DNA of 64,000 bases from Dorea_A amylophila (GTDB lineage: Bacteria > Bacillota > Clostridia > Lachnospirales > Lachnospiraceae), in NCBI RefSeq assembly GCF_025567265.1, contig NZ_JAOQJW010000016.1, positions 1-64,000 on the forward strand. The letters run 5' to 3'. Below are positions 8,905 to 18,088 of this stretch, in pieces. The number at the start of each line of letters is the position of its first letter. The stretch's first letter is position 1. A model generated the notes under the pieces. That model saw nothing but the letters and a program-made list of their open reading frames with translations, did not search any database and was not told where the DNA came from. Position numbers and translations under genes: made by a program.

Positions 8905-10356
8905 CTAATAATACGAGTCAAAAATCTCTTTTGCAACATTTACCGCCTTTGCCGTTCCGTCTGATGCTTCAATGATCACACTTACAACCAGTTCCGGATC
9001 TTCCACATTCGACATACCGATGAACCAGGAGTGGTCTTTTTCTTTATCGGAACTATATTCTGCCGTACCGGTCTTTCCCGCTGCTGTGTAGCTCTGTCCG
9101 CTCAATACAGATGCTGTACCGTAATCTACTACACTCTTCATGTATTCTTTGATCTGGGCAGCTTCTTCAGCTGTCATAAGCTGCTTATATTCTTTCTGAT
9201 CCGTCTCTTTCATGACCGCTCCCGATGCATTTGTCACCTTGTCAACCAGATACGGCTTCATCAGCTTCCCGCCATTGGCGATAGCAGATGTGATCAGTGC
9301 CATATGATACGGGCTTACCTGCGTCTCCCCCTGTCCCATCGCCGTCATCATCTTTGTACCGTTTCCGGCAGAGCTATCCATCGTAAAGCTGCTCTTACTA
9401 TACGGAAGATCCGAAGGCAGTTTTGAATCAAATAGAACTTCCTCTGCCGTCTTCTTAAATTTCACCGGATCCAGTGAAAGTCCTATATTCGAAAAAGATG
9501 TGTTGCACGAATATGCCAGACTTTCCTCCAGACTGACCTGCCCGTGGACATGTCCATTATAGCAGTGAATCTTAATTCCACTGTTCTCGATCGAACCGGT
9601 ACAATTATAAGAATAAGAACTGTAATCCGGATTCTCCCTCATGAATTCCAGAAGTGTCACAACTTTGAACGTAGAACCCGGTGCATACTGCCCCTGTGTC
9701 GCACGATTCAACAGTACACTGTTTTCATCTGTACTCAGAGCGTTCCAGCTGGATTCTACCGTATTCGGATCAAAGTCCGGCTTAGATACCATGGCAAGGA
9801 TCTTTCCTGTCTTCGGCTCCATCACCACTACCGCACCTTTTTTCTCTCCCAGTGCCTGATATGCCGCTTCCTGAAGGTCTGCATCCAGTGTTGTCACAAC
9901 CGTGTCTCCCATATTTTTTTTATCTTGGAATTCATTCTTCAACTTGATCAGGAAATTCTCATCCGAAGTCAGCAGATCATAATTCTCCAGAGATTCGATC
10001 CCGGATTTGCCCTGTACGCTGTAACCGACCACATGTGCAAATACATCGCCATAAGGATACTCTCTTGTCTCGCTTCCGTCTGCTGCCGTATCGGTCTTCG
10101 CAAGCACGTTCCCGTTCCTATCTATAATTGTTCCCCGGGTCACCCTCTTTGCATTCGAATTCTGTCTGGCATTATAAGGACTTCTGATGATCTCCTGGCT
10201 TTTTTTTACCTGAAAATATCCGATATATCCCAGCAGTACCAGAAAAAGCGCTACGAATACATACGTAACTCTAGCGAACTCTTTGTTTCTTGCGCGCTTT
10301 GCCTTGAGCCGCTTCTTTTCGCGCTTTTTGGCTTCTTTTCGCTCTTTGCGGGTCAT
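8905..10356 (-). CDS. penicillin-binding transpeptidase (class B PBP, FtsI/PBP2-like)
   Basis: This is a class B PBP that cross-links peptidoglycan next to a SEDS polymerase. A very basic cytoplasmic tail precedes one membrane helix (VTYVFVALFLVLLGYIGYF). The transpeptidase motifs are PGSTFK, YSCN and AGKTGTAEY. The ATG at 10356 (483 aa) has GAGAGG six bases upstream; a TTG at 10434 would add 26 residues. Either start overlaps the FtsW/RodA-like gene out of frame, by 86 bases at minimum. The pairing with a SEDS gene suggests a SEDS-bPBP synthase of division, elongation or the spore septum. Confidence 0.9.
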   Translation of the reverse strand: MTRKERKEAKKREKKRLKAKRARNKEFARVTYVFVALFLVLLGYIGYFQVKKSQEIIRSPYNARQNSNAKRVTRGTIIDRNGNVLAKTDTAADGSETREYPYGDVFAHVVGYSVQGKSGIESLENYDLLTSDENFLIKLKNEFQDKKNMGDTVVTTLDADLQEAAYQALGEKKGAVVVMEPKTGKILAMVSKPDFDPNTVESSWNALSTDENSVLLNRATQGQYAPGSTFKVVTLLEFMRENPDYSSYSYNCTGSIENSGIKIHCYNGHVHGQVSLEESLAYSCNTSFSNIGLSLDPVKFKKTAEEVLFDSKLPSDLPYSKSSFTMDSSAGNGTKMMTAMGQGETQVSPYHMALITSAIANGGKLMKPYLVDKVTNASGAVMKETDQKEYKQLMTAEEAAQIKEYMKSVVDYGTASVLSGQSYTAAGKTGTAEYSSDKEKDHSWFIGMSNVEDPELVVSVIIEASDGTAKAVNVAKEIFDSYY

Positions 10357-11743
10357 ATTCTGCCTCTCGATATCCCGCCGCACTCTCCTGTCGGCTTCTC
10401 TTTGCTCGTAACCGTTCTTTCTTCCTTCTCTCAATATCCTCTTCCTCGTCTTCTCTTAAAATATACAGTCCCTGGATAATTGCAAACATGATCAGCGTAC
10501 TGATCAGAGAACTTCCGCCATAGCTTACCAGCGAAAGTGTTACACCTGTTGACGGAATGAACTTTGTCGCTCCTCCGATCGTTAAAAACACCTGGAATAT
10601 ATAACAGGTACCAAGTCCCAGCGCTACCATCTTATAAAACAGATTATGCAGCTGCATTGCGATATTTAAGAACATCACATAACAGCTCACACAGATCAGT
10701 ATCAGACACATCGCATAGATCAGCCCCATCTCTTCTGAAATTGCAGAAAAGATGAAGTCCTCTGCCGATACCGGAATCGTGTCCGGCTGTCCCTGATAAA
10801 GTCCCGCTCCGAACCATCCGCCGGTCCCGATGGCAAATAATGACTGTGCTACCTGATAACCGCCTTTATCATATGTTCCAAACGGGTCTCTCCATACATT
10901 TACACGCGTCTTAACGTGCGTAAACAGATGATACGCCACAACTGCTCCGGCACTTCCCGCACCAAGTCCTGCGAGAATATAAAGCGGCTGATGTGTCGCC
11001 ACATATAACATGACCAGATATACGACGAAGATAATAAGCGCCGCCCCAAGGTCCTTAGATGCCACAAGGATCAACACATGAAATGCTGCAACTGCCGTCG
11101 TCACCACAATATCTTTAAATTCTGTAGAACGCTTAAAACTCGATGCCACGAAGAACACAAAGACAATCTTCACAAGTTCTGATGGCTGGATGTTGATTCC
11201 GGCAACTGTAAAGCCAAGCATTGCACCATAAGACACCTTACCTACAACCACTACTATCGCCAGCGACACGATACCGATAATTCCGTAAAGAATTCTCCAT
11301 TCCGACAGAAAACGTGCTTTTCGGATAATGATCGGAATCACAAGGCAGAGCACAATTCCTGCTGCCGCGATCAGATACTGTTTCGCAGCCTTATCATAAT
11401 TCAGTCTGGTGATCATGATAAAACCGATGCTGAGCAGCATACACATATTATTTACAATCAGACGTGATACTTTCGGATAAATAAAGCTATACAACAGGAT
11501 CGTTCCTCCAAGAAGCGTCACCTGCATCAGATACAATGCCAGAATCTTTGTATCCTTTTTTTCCAGATACATCACAAGAAATGCCGTCAGATGCATCACA
11601 AACATCAGCACATTCTGCTTCCTGAGACAACGTTTCTTTTTATCCGGATCATAATATCCGAAGATACTGAAACACAGATACGTATACACTGTGATCATCA
11701 GTATCATCAGATATTTTGATAACTGTACAATTATGTTTACCAA
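10271..11743 (-). CDS. SEDS peptidoglycan glycosyltransferase (FtsW/RodA/SpoVE family)
   Basis: This multi-pass membrane protein (about ten helices over residues 5-430) polymerises lipid II. Family motifs are visible: the QPSELVK region, KDLGAALIIFVVYLVM, and the C-terminal GGSSLISTLIMFAIIQGL. The last 70 residues form a highly charged Arg/Lys/Glu tail whose coding sequence overlaps the downstream PBP gene. Whether it serves division, elongation or sporulation cannot be told from sequence alone. Confidence 0.9.
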   Translation of the reverse strand: MVNIIVQLSKYLMILMITVYTYLCFSIFGYYDPDKKKRCLRKQNVLMFVMHLTAFLVMYLEKKDTKILALYLMQVTLLGGTILLYSFIYPKVSRLIVNNMCMLLSIGFIMITRLNYDKAAKQYLIAAAGIVLCLVIPIIIRKARFLSEWRILYGIIGIVSLAIVVVVGKVSYGAMLGFTVAGINIQPSELVKIVFVFFVASSFKRSTEFKDIVVTTAVAAFHVLILVASKDLGAALIIFVVYLVMLYVATHQPLYILAGLGAGSAGAVVAYHLFTHVKTRVNVWRDPFGTYDKGGYQVAQSLFAIGTGGWFGAGLYQGQPDTIPVSAEDFIFSAISEEMGLIYAMCLILICVSCYVMFLNIAMQLHNLFYKMVALGLGTCYIFQVFLTIGGATKFIPSTGVTLSLVSYGGSSLISTLIMFAIIQGLYILREDEEEDIERRKKERLRAKRSRQESAAGYREAEYDPQRAKRSQKARKEAAQGKARKKQRVR

Positions 11744-11751
11744 CTTTCCAC

Positions 11752-13875
11752 CTACTTTACTCCTCTTTTAAAATGCCCCCTCGTATACTCCCGTATCTGA
11801 GGTTCCATCTTTTTTCCTTCTGTAAATGCATTCATATATATCTTACAGATTTCTTTTACCTGTTCTTTATTCTCAACTGTAAAATCCAGCCGTATCTGTG
11901 CAGGCATCAGCTTTCTGATCTCTTCCGCCTTATCCGCCAGGAACAACGGTGCTGAATTATACATTACATTATAACAGTCTCTGCAATAGCATCTGACTGT
12001 AAACTCCTTCTGATAACGGTCAGAAATCGTAAGTACTCCGCCTTTTCCGTCACAGGAAGCACTGGTCTTCTTTATACAGCCCGCACTGACCATCACCGGC
12101 TGGTATCCATATGCGATAAATGCCTGTTCTCCTATCCCAAGTTCTGCCAGCTCACGATCATTCAATTCCACCGGTGCTGTTCCCTGTCCGATCCCCAGAT
12201 CCTTCAACTCTTCTTTTGCTTTTTGATTAAAAATGTAGAGATTATAATCACTGCGGATTTCTTTTTGGTATGCATGTTGTCTGAGCCACGCATAACTCTC
12301 CCAGTTGCGGATCAGTATACCATCATATTTTTCCTCGATTTTTGCATACATACGTTCATATCTGCGGATCGTACGTTCCCTGAAAATGTATGGCATCGCA
12401 AGGAAATACTGTACGCCGTTTTCACGTTCAAATTCTATCTCCTCATCCAGATACACACACCGTACTCCGCTGTTTACCGCTGCCTCAAGCTGTGCTTTTG
12501 ACTGCACAGACGCAGATATACTGCATTCCTTTCCGGTGCTGTTCTTTTCCACGGTTTTTTTTGTTTCTGTCTCACAATCCGCTTCTTCTCTCCGGTATTG
12601 CATCTGTATCTTCTCTGTCAGTTCTTTGATTCCTTCTCTTCGCAGTTCATTCAGCGCCTGCATCGGCAGGAACACATTTCCTTCTGTATGGATCTTCAGA
12701 CGTTCAAACACAAACTCTGTATTGCCGGTCTTTCTCATCTGTTTTTCAATTCTTTTCGGATCCAACGGCTGCTTTTGCGCTTCCTGAACTTCCTGACCGG
12801 TACATTCCACGGTAATATTGCCATACGATACTGTTAGTTTAGCACGCTTTCCGACAGAAAATGTTAAAATACCATTAATTTTTTCTTGTACTTTTATATC
12901 CTGCCACGGTTTTTCCTCAGTGTTGCCATCTTTGGCATTCTTCGGACGCTTCAATGATATCATATCTCTGCCGTTATGCTGATGATAGTAGCCCTCACAA
13001 TAACCACGCCTCTGGTAAGCAGCAAGCAGTTCCCGTTTATCAGCCTCTGACACCCGGTATGCCGATCTGTCTTTTCCTTCTTTCTGAAGCTTAAGATAAT
13101 GATCCGCATATTTCCGATACATCTTTACAACCGTATAGACATATTCCGGCTGCTTCATTCTTCCTTCTATCTTAAATGAATAAATCCCCGCATCGATCAG
13201 TTCCGGCAAAATGTCTATCGTACACAGATCCTTCAGACTCATCAGATCTGCCGGTTTCTTTCCATCTATCTGATAAGGAAGACGGCACGGCTGTGCGCAC
13301 TGTCCTCTGTTGCCGCTCCGTCCGCCGATCATACTGCTCAGAAGGCACTGGCCGGAATAACAATAGCACAGTGCTCCATGTACAAAACATTCCATCTCCA
13401 GTCCCGTCTGTCTCTTCATATCACGGATTTCCCCGAGCGAAAGTTCTCTCGCCGGCACGACTCTCGTGATTCCGTATTGTTTTAAATGATCCGCTCCGAG
13501 CGTATTGGTAATGGTCATCTGTGTACTTGCATGTACCGGCATCTTTGGAAAATGCTCTCTGATATACTTTACCACACCGATATCCTGTACGATTACTCCA
13601 TCCAGTCCCGCTCTGTAATACGGAAGCAGATATGCATACAATTCCTCCATCTCCCTGTCTTTCAGAAGTGTATTCACCGTCATATATATCTTTCTTCTGT
13701 GCATATGTACGTATTCAATTGCCTGCACCATATCTTCTTCCGAAAGATTCTGTGCATATGCCCTTGCTCCAAATCTGGTACCGCCAAGGTATACTGCATC
13801 CGCACCTGCGGCTATTGCTGCCTGCAGGCATTCCATCGAACCTGCCGGTGCCAATATCTCTACCACTCTGTTCAT
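11752..13875 (-). CDS. U32 family peptidase-like protein
   Basis: This 707-aa protein has the U32 domain at the N-terminus (ILAPAGSMECLQAAIAAGAD, AVYLGG) with the cysteine-rich signature CFVHGALCYCYSGQC and GNRGQCAQPCR near residues 165-200. A C-terminal DUF3656-like region carries more cysteines (RCYCRDCYN). U32 proteins such as RlhA and TrhP act in RNA hydroxylation, and others are called collagenase-like; the role here is inferred only. It lies between the SEDS gene and zapA. Confidence 0.88.
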   Translation of the reverse strand: MNRVVEILAPAGSMECLQAAIAAGADAVYLGGTRFGARAYAQNLSEEDMVQAIEYVHMHRRKIYMTVNTLLKDREMEELYAYLLPYYRAGLDGVIVQDIGVVKYIREHFPKMPVHASTQMTITNTLGADHLKQYGITRVVPARELSLGEIRDMKRQTGLEMECFVHGALCYCYSGQCLLSSMIGGRSGNRGQCAQPCRLPYQIDGKKPADLMSLKDLCTIDILPELIDAGIYSFKIEGRMKQPEYVYTVVKMYRKYADHYLKLQKEGKDRSAYRVSEADKRELLAAYQRRGYCEGYYHQHNGRDMISLKRPKNAKDGNTEEKPWQDIKVQEKINGILTFSVGKRAKLTVSYGNITVECTGQEVQEAQKQPLDPKRIEKQMRKTGNTEFVFERLKIHTEGNVFLPMQALNELRREGIKELTEKIQMQYRREEADCETETKKTVEKNSTGKECSISASVQSKAQLEAAVNSGVRCVYLDEEIEFERENGVQYFLAMPYIFRERTIRRYERMYAKIEEKYDGILIRNWESYAWLRQHAYQKEIRSDYNLYIFNQKAKEELKDLGIGQGTAPVELNDRELAELGIGEQAFIAYGYQPVMVSAGCIKKTSASCDGKGGVLTISDRYQKEFTVRCYCRDCYNVMYNSAPLFLADKAEEIRKLMPAQIRLDFTVENKEQVKEICKIYMNAFTEGKKMEPQIREYTRGHFKRGVK

Positions 13876-13904
13876 AGTCTCTTATCCTGTCTTTTCTTTC
13901 TTGT

Positions 13905-13929
13905 AAAAAAGGCTGTCGTGTGACAGCCT
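13905..13929 (-). terminator. terminator after zapA
   Basis: AGGCTGTC and GACAGCCT form a stem followed on the minus strand by six T residues, directly after the zapA stop. Confidence 0.85.
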
Positions 13930-13934
13930 AATTC

Positions 13935-14342
13935 TTACTTATTATTCTTAATCTCTGTTTCCAGCTGTACGATCTTCATCTGAAGTTCCTTATTCTCTTC
14001 CTTCAGCTTGTCCATCGCTTTCTCTGCATTCTCCAGCTTGATCTGAACGGATATCAGTTCATGCTTTAAGTCATACATCTCTTTATCTTTTGCCTCGATA
14101 TCACTTTCCAGTGTACCGCCCTGCTTCTTCGCCTTAAAGTAATCGTCCGCAATGTTCAGCGCCAGCAGAATACTTCTGGTCTCTGCGCTCTGCTTGCGAT
14201 ATCCCTCACTATTGCTGCATTCGTCCAGCTTATGGTTCAGATATGTAGAAACTTTCTGTAAATAGTCTTCACTTTCAAATCCACTTAAAGTAAAAACCTT
14301 TCCTCCTATTAATACTTCTGTATAGTTTTTTGATGATGCCAT
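13935..14342 (-). CDS. zapA: cell division protein ZapA
   Basis: ZapA bundles FtsZ protofilaments at midcell. The 135-aa protein has the globular head at 1-75 (EVLIGGKVFTLSGFESEDYLQKV) and a long coiled coil to the end (KHELISVQIKLENAEKAMDKL). It is longer than Bacillus ZapA (about 85 aa), mainly in the coiled coil. AGGAGG precedes the ATG. It has its own terminator. Confidence 0.85.
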   Translation of the reverse strand: MASSKNYTEVLIGGKVFTLSGFESEDYLQKVSTYLNHKLDECSNSEGYRKQSAETRSILLALNIADDYFKAKKQGGTLESDIEAKDKEMYDLKHELISVQIKLENAEKAMDKLKEENKELQMKIVQLETEIKNNK

Positions 14343-14413
14343 AAGAAGCCTCCTCGAACTTTCATAATTTCTGATAACTATTATAAACTAATCTGTAAGA
14401 AAAACCAACTGTT

Positions 14414-15415
14414 TTATTCATTTTCCTTACAAATTCCCAGATGGGCATATGCCGCATCCGTCACGACTCTTCCTCTTGGAGTTCTCTGAATAAACCCATT
14501 CTTCAACAGATATGGCTCATATACATCCTCAATCGTACCCGGATCTTCTCCGATCGATGCCGCAAGCGTCTCCAATCCGACCGGGCCGCCGCCGAATTTC
14601 CCGATCATAGCCAGAAGGATCCCTCTGTCTGTCTGATCCAGACCTTCCTTATCCACATCCAGAAGATCCAGTGCATAATCCGCCACTTCTTCTGTGATGT
14701 AGCCGTCATATTTCACCTGGGCAAAATCCCGGACACGCTTTAACAGACGATTGGCAAGTCTCGGAGTCCCCCGCGAACGTCTCGCCATCGCATATGCACC
14801 ACTTTCATCAATCCCGACTTCCAGAACCTTTGCCGAACGTAAAATGATCATCTTCAGTTCTTCGACCGTATAATATTCCATCCTGGTCACCACACCGAAG
14901 CGGTCCCGCAAAGGCGCTGTCAGCATACCTGCCCTTGTCGTTGCCCCTACCAGGGTGAATTTTGGAAGATCCAGACGGATCGATCTTGCCGAAGCACCCT
15001 TTCCGATCATAATATCGATCGCATAGTCTTCCATTGCCGGATACAGCACTTCCTCCACCTGACGGTTCAGGCGGTGGATCTCATCTACAAAAAGGACATC
15101 CCCTTCCTGCAGGTTATTCAGGATTGCCGCCATCTCTCCCGGCTTTTCGATCGCCGGTCCTGATGTGATCTTCATATTTACATTCATCTCATTGGCAATG
15201 ATTCCCGCAAGTGTCGTCTTTCCAAGTCCCGGAGGTCCATAGAACAAGAGATGATCCAGTGCCTCGCCCCTCGCCTTTGCCGCTTCAATATAAATCTTCA
15301 GCATTTCTTTTGCTTTTGCCTGACCAATGTAATCTTCCAGAAGCTGAGGTCTTAAATGATTCTCGATCCTGACATCTTCCTCCAGATTCTCAGTCGTCAT
15401 AATTCTTCTGCTCAT
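14414..15415 (-). CDS. ruvB: Holliday junction branch migration helicase RuvB
   Basis: RuvB is the hexameric AAA+ motor of branch migration, working with RuvA. Walker A GPPGLGKTT lies at 60-68, Walker B DEIHR at 111-115 and sensor 1 in TLVGATTRAG, followed by a winged-helix C-terminus ending in FIQRTPRGRVVTDAAY. Length 333 aa is standard. It lies 16 bases downstream of ruvA in one operon. Confidence 0.98.
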   Translation of the reverse strand: MSRRIMTTENLEEDVRIENHLRPQLLEDYIGQAKAKEMLKIYIEAAKARGEALDHLLFYGPPGLGKTTLAGIIANEMNVNMKITSGPAIEKPGEMAAILNNLQEGDVLFVDEIHRLNRQVEEVLYPAMEDYAIDIMIGKGASARSIRLDLPKFTLVGATTRAGMLTAPLRDRFGVVTRMEYYTVEELKMIILRSAKVLEVGIDESGAYAMARRSRGTPRLANRLLKRVRDFAQVKYDGYITEEVADYALDLLDVDKEGLDQTDRGILLAMIGKFGGGPVGLETLAASIGEDPGTIEDVYEPYLLKNGFIQRTPRGRVVTDAAYAHLGICKENE

Positions 15416-15431
15416 CTGTCTGCCTTACCTT

Positions 15432-16046
15432 CTACAACATATATTTCAGAGACTGACGGAGAACATCTTCCACACTCATTTCTTCCGTAATCTCTACCTG
15501 TCTGACTGCTTTTAATGCCTCGGTATTGCCATACCCGAGTGCAACCAGTGCCTGTACCGCTTCTCCTGTCATCTCATTTGCCATGCCTGCAGATGTATCT
15601 GCCGTGTTCTGCACTGCATTCACGGTATTCTCAAGCGCATCCTCCAGCTTCAACTTGTCTTTTAATTCCAGAATCAGCTTCTCCGCCGTCTTTTTACCGA
15701 TTCCCGGTGCCGCCTGGATTGCCTTTACATCATTCGACGCAACCGCAAATCTCAGATCATCGGGTCCGAGTGCCGAAAGAATCCCAAGACCGCCTTTCGG
15801 TCCGATCCCGCTGACACCGATCAGAAGCCGGAATACACGGAGTTCATCCCTGGTAAGGAAGCCATACAACTGCATCAGATCTTCCTTTACATGCAGATAG
15901 GTGTGGATCTTTACTTCTTTTCCAAGAGCCGGAAGCCTGCCCATTGCGGTCCCTGCCATGTAGATTCCATATCCGACACCGCCGACATCTACAATGACCT
16001 TGTCTTCTTCCATTCCTTCCAGAATTCCACGTATATATGTAATCAT
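15432..16046 (-). CDS. ruvA: Holliday junction DNA helicase subunit RuvA
   Basis: RuvA forms the tetramer that holds the four-way junction. The N-terminal OB domain (MITYIRGILEG) is followed by helix-hairpin-helix repeats (LIGVSGIGPKGGLGIL, AAPGIGKKTAEKLILELK) and the C-terminal three-helix domain that contacts RuvB. Length 204 aa is normal. It heads the ruvAB pair. Confidence 0.97.
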   Translation of the reverse strand: MITYIRGILEGMEEDKVIVDVGGVGYGIYMAGTAMGRLPALGKEVKIHTYLHVKEDLMQLYGFLTRDELRVFRLLIGVSGIGPKGGLGILSALGPDDLRFAVASNDVKAIQAAPGIGKKTAEKLILELKDKLKLEDALENTVNAVQNTADTSAGMANEMTGEAVQALVALGYGNTEALKAVRQVEITEEMSVEDVLRQSLKYML

Positions 16047-16056
16047 AGTTCCTCCA

Positions 16057-16548
16057 TCAAAACTGTATATTCTTAATTCTCTTCAACATTTCCGCCGACA
16101 CGATCCCGATCACCAGTCCGGTAATCAGTCCTGCGACCAGAAGCGCCGGGAAATAATAACCGACACTGAATGTCTCCACCACAAGCATTGCAACGATCAG
16201 CTGTCCCACATTGTGGAACACTCCACCCGCCACACTGATTCCCATCACACTGAATCCTTTGCTCTTCTTCAAGAGCGCCATTACCGTCAGACTTAACAAT
16301 CCACCGGCCAGGCTGTAAATGATACTGAAATAATTTCCAAATATGAATCCGGACAGTAATACTCTGACCACAGACAACAGATATACCTCCGTCAGCTTCA
16401 TCTTATATAACGCGATCACGATCACCAGATTCGCAAGCCCGAGCTTCACTCCCGGGATTCCGAAATTGATAGGAATCAGCGTCTCCACATAGCTGAATAT
16501 CAGCGCCAGTGCCGTAAACACTCCAAAATATGCCACTCTGTTCTTCAC
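16057..16548 (-). CDS. Gx transporter family membrane protein (heptaprenyl diphosphate synthase component I-like)
   Basis: This 163-aa integral membrane protein has about five helices and the family segment VKLGLANLVIVIALYKM. I chose the GTG at 16548 because TTAGGAGGGACATT lies just before it; a longer frame would overlap the NusG-II gene. Proteins of this family were linked to extracellular electron transfer in Gram-positives, where they occur with NusG-II proteins and ApbE. That role is an inference from the three genes being together here. An energy-coupling or prenyl-related role is also possible. Confidence 0.8.
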   Translation of the reverse strand: MKNRVAYFGVFTALALIFSYVETLIPINFGIPGVKLGLANLVIVIALYKMKLTEVYLLSVVRVLLSGFIFGNYFSIIYSLAGGLLSLTVMALLKKSKGFSVMGISVAGGVFHNVGQLIVAMLVVETFSVGYYFPALLVAGLITGLVIGIVSAEMLKRIKNIQF

Positions 16549-16558
16549 AATGTCCCTC

Positions 16559-16924
16559 CTAATTTGCCACTGCATCGAATTCACTTTCTTCACTTCCGTC
16601 TACCTCAACCACTACTTTATTCGGCAGACAGATAATGCTCTCATGATTCTTTGAAGCTGCTTTCTGATGTACACACAACTGATCCGGACAGTCTGCATCC
16701 GTCATCTTCGCTTTTCCGTTCTTTATCGTAAGTATATTCGTACCGCCATTGATCCTAATCTTCTGATCCTTTGCGAGCGGATAGGTTCCTGTCACCTTAC
16801 CATCCACCTTCACAGTCACGGTATCAGCTCCATCCCCGCCGGCAAATTCATGTACACCGAAAGCTGCACCGGCAATCAAAAGAACTGTCAATATAAGAAC
16901 CGCATCTTTTTTCTTCCAATTCAT
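16559..16924 (-). CDS. NusG domain II-containing extracytoplasmic protein
   Basis: This 121-aa protein has one N-terminal membrane helix (about 8-25) and a small beta domain of the NusG domain II type exposed outside the cell. The conserved CPDQLC and a later cysteine in SIICLPNKVVVEV are visible. It is not the transcription factor NusG. Ten bases separate it from the Gx transporter gene, so they form one operon divergent from apbE. The grouping suggests a redox or flavin-related membrane function. Confidence 0.82.
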   Translation of the reverse strand: MNWKKKDAVLILTVLLIAGAAFGVHEFAGGDGADTVTVKVDGKVTGTYPLAKDQKIRINGGTNILTIKNGKAKMTDADCPDQLCVHQKAASKNHESIICLPNKVVVEVDGSEESEFDAVAN

Positions 16925-17004
16925 ACGTTCTCTCCTTGTCCACTAACGGTACTATTCTATCACAAGAAATTGTCCCATTCAACAAAAAAGAAAATATGTT
17001 TGGT

Positions 17005-17032
17005 TTGCATCTGTTTTTTTTCATGTTATACT
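17005..17032 (+). promoter_or_regulatory. sigma-A promoter of apbE
   Basis: TTGCAT (17005-17010) and TATACT (17027-17032) are 16 bases apart, with an extended TG before the -10, about 55 bases upstream of the apbE ATG. Confidence 0.7.
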
Positions 17033-17086
17033 ACAAGTTATGTAAATACATGATAGAAAATCATCAACTACGAGGTTATTAGTATT

Positions 17087-18088
17087 ATGAAATGTAAAAA
17101 AAATAATATCATAAAAACACTCAGTGCGGTTCTCACTGCCTCTGCTCTTCTCTTGACCGGATGCTCCGGCGCAAAAAGCAGTACACAGACCGATCAGGAT
17201 CTTACTTATACCGACATGCTCTTTGACACTGTCATCAAGATCCAGATCCTTGATCCTGCAGATGAAAGTATTCTGGATGGCCTGAAGAAACTTTGCGAAA
17301 AATATGACACAATGTTCTCCACCACCAATACAGACAGTGAACTTTATAAATTAAACCACGCAAACGGTCAGCCCTTCACTGTCTCTTCCGAAACGGCCAA
17401 TCTTATTCAGGAGGGTATTCATTACAGCGAACTTTCCGGCGGTGCCTTTGATCTCACCATTGAACCGGTATCGGCTCTCTGGGATTTCAAGGCAGATAAA
17501 CCAACGGTTCCATCTTCCGATGCCATTGCCCAGGCCGTAAGCCACGTTGATTACACAAAGGTCGACATTCAGGATAACACCATTACACTGGAAGATCCCG
17601 AAGCCGGCATCGATCTGGGAGCCATCGCCAAAGGATACATTGCCGACCAGGTGAAAACATATCTCAAAAAGCAAGGGATAAAACATGCGATCATCAATCT
17701 TGGAGGAAATGTTGATGTCATCGGCACCAAACCCGACGGAAGCAAATACAACATCGGAATCCAGAAACCTTTCGATGAATCCGGTGAAGCTATCACCTCT
17801 GTACAGTTAAAAGACCAGACAGTTGTAACTTCCGGAATCTATGAACGGTATTTTAAGAAAAACGGAAAACTATATCATCACATCCTGGATCCACGAACCG
17901 GATATCCGTGCGAGAACAATCTTTACAGTGTATCGATCATCACAGACTCTTCTACAAAAGCAGATGCACTCAGCACAACCTGCTTTCTACTGGGATACGA
18001 GAAAGGAATGGAACTGATCCAGAGTATGGATGGAGTGGAGGCGATATTTATTACGGATGATGAGAAGGTGCATAAAATTGGGATTTAA
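17087..18088 (+). CDS. apbE: FAD:protein FMN transferase (ApbE lipoprotein)
   Basis: ApbE covalently attaches FMN to Thr/Ser of exported or membrane flavoproteins such as RnfG and RnfD. A lipoprotein signal ends at Cys26 (LLLTGC). Family motifs include SGGAFDLTIEPV, the Gly-rich INLGGNVDVIG, and HHILDPRTGYP near residue 266. Length 333 aa is normal. The rnf operon, whose products need this modification, begins 1.5 kb away. The last codons and stop (Gly-Ile-stop) fall inside the terminal repeat of the inserted element at 18078-18690. Confidence 0.95.
   Translation: MKCKKNNIIKTLSAVLTASALLLTGCSGAKSSTQTDQDLTYTDMLFDTVIKIQILDPADESILDGLKKLCEKYDTMFSTTNTDSELYKLNHANGQPFTVSSETANLIQEGIHYSELSGGAFDLTIEPVSALWDFKADKPTVPSSDAIAQAVSHVDYTKVDIQDNTITLEDPEAGIDLGAIAKGYIADQVKTYLKKQGIKHAIINLGGNVDVIGTKPDGSKYNIGIQKPFDESGEAITSVQLKDQTVVTSGIYERYFKKNGKLYHHILDPRTGYPCENNLYSVSIITDSSTKADALSTTCFLLGYEKGMELIQSMDGVEAIFITDDEKVHKIGI

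Noticed and set aside
9544..10479. 311-aa plus-strand frame opposite the PBP gene
   Set aside because: The PBP has all catalytic motifs on the other strand; the frame is Cys/Arg/His rich as expected for an antisense shadow.
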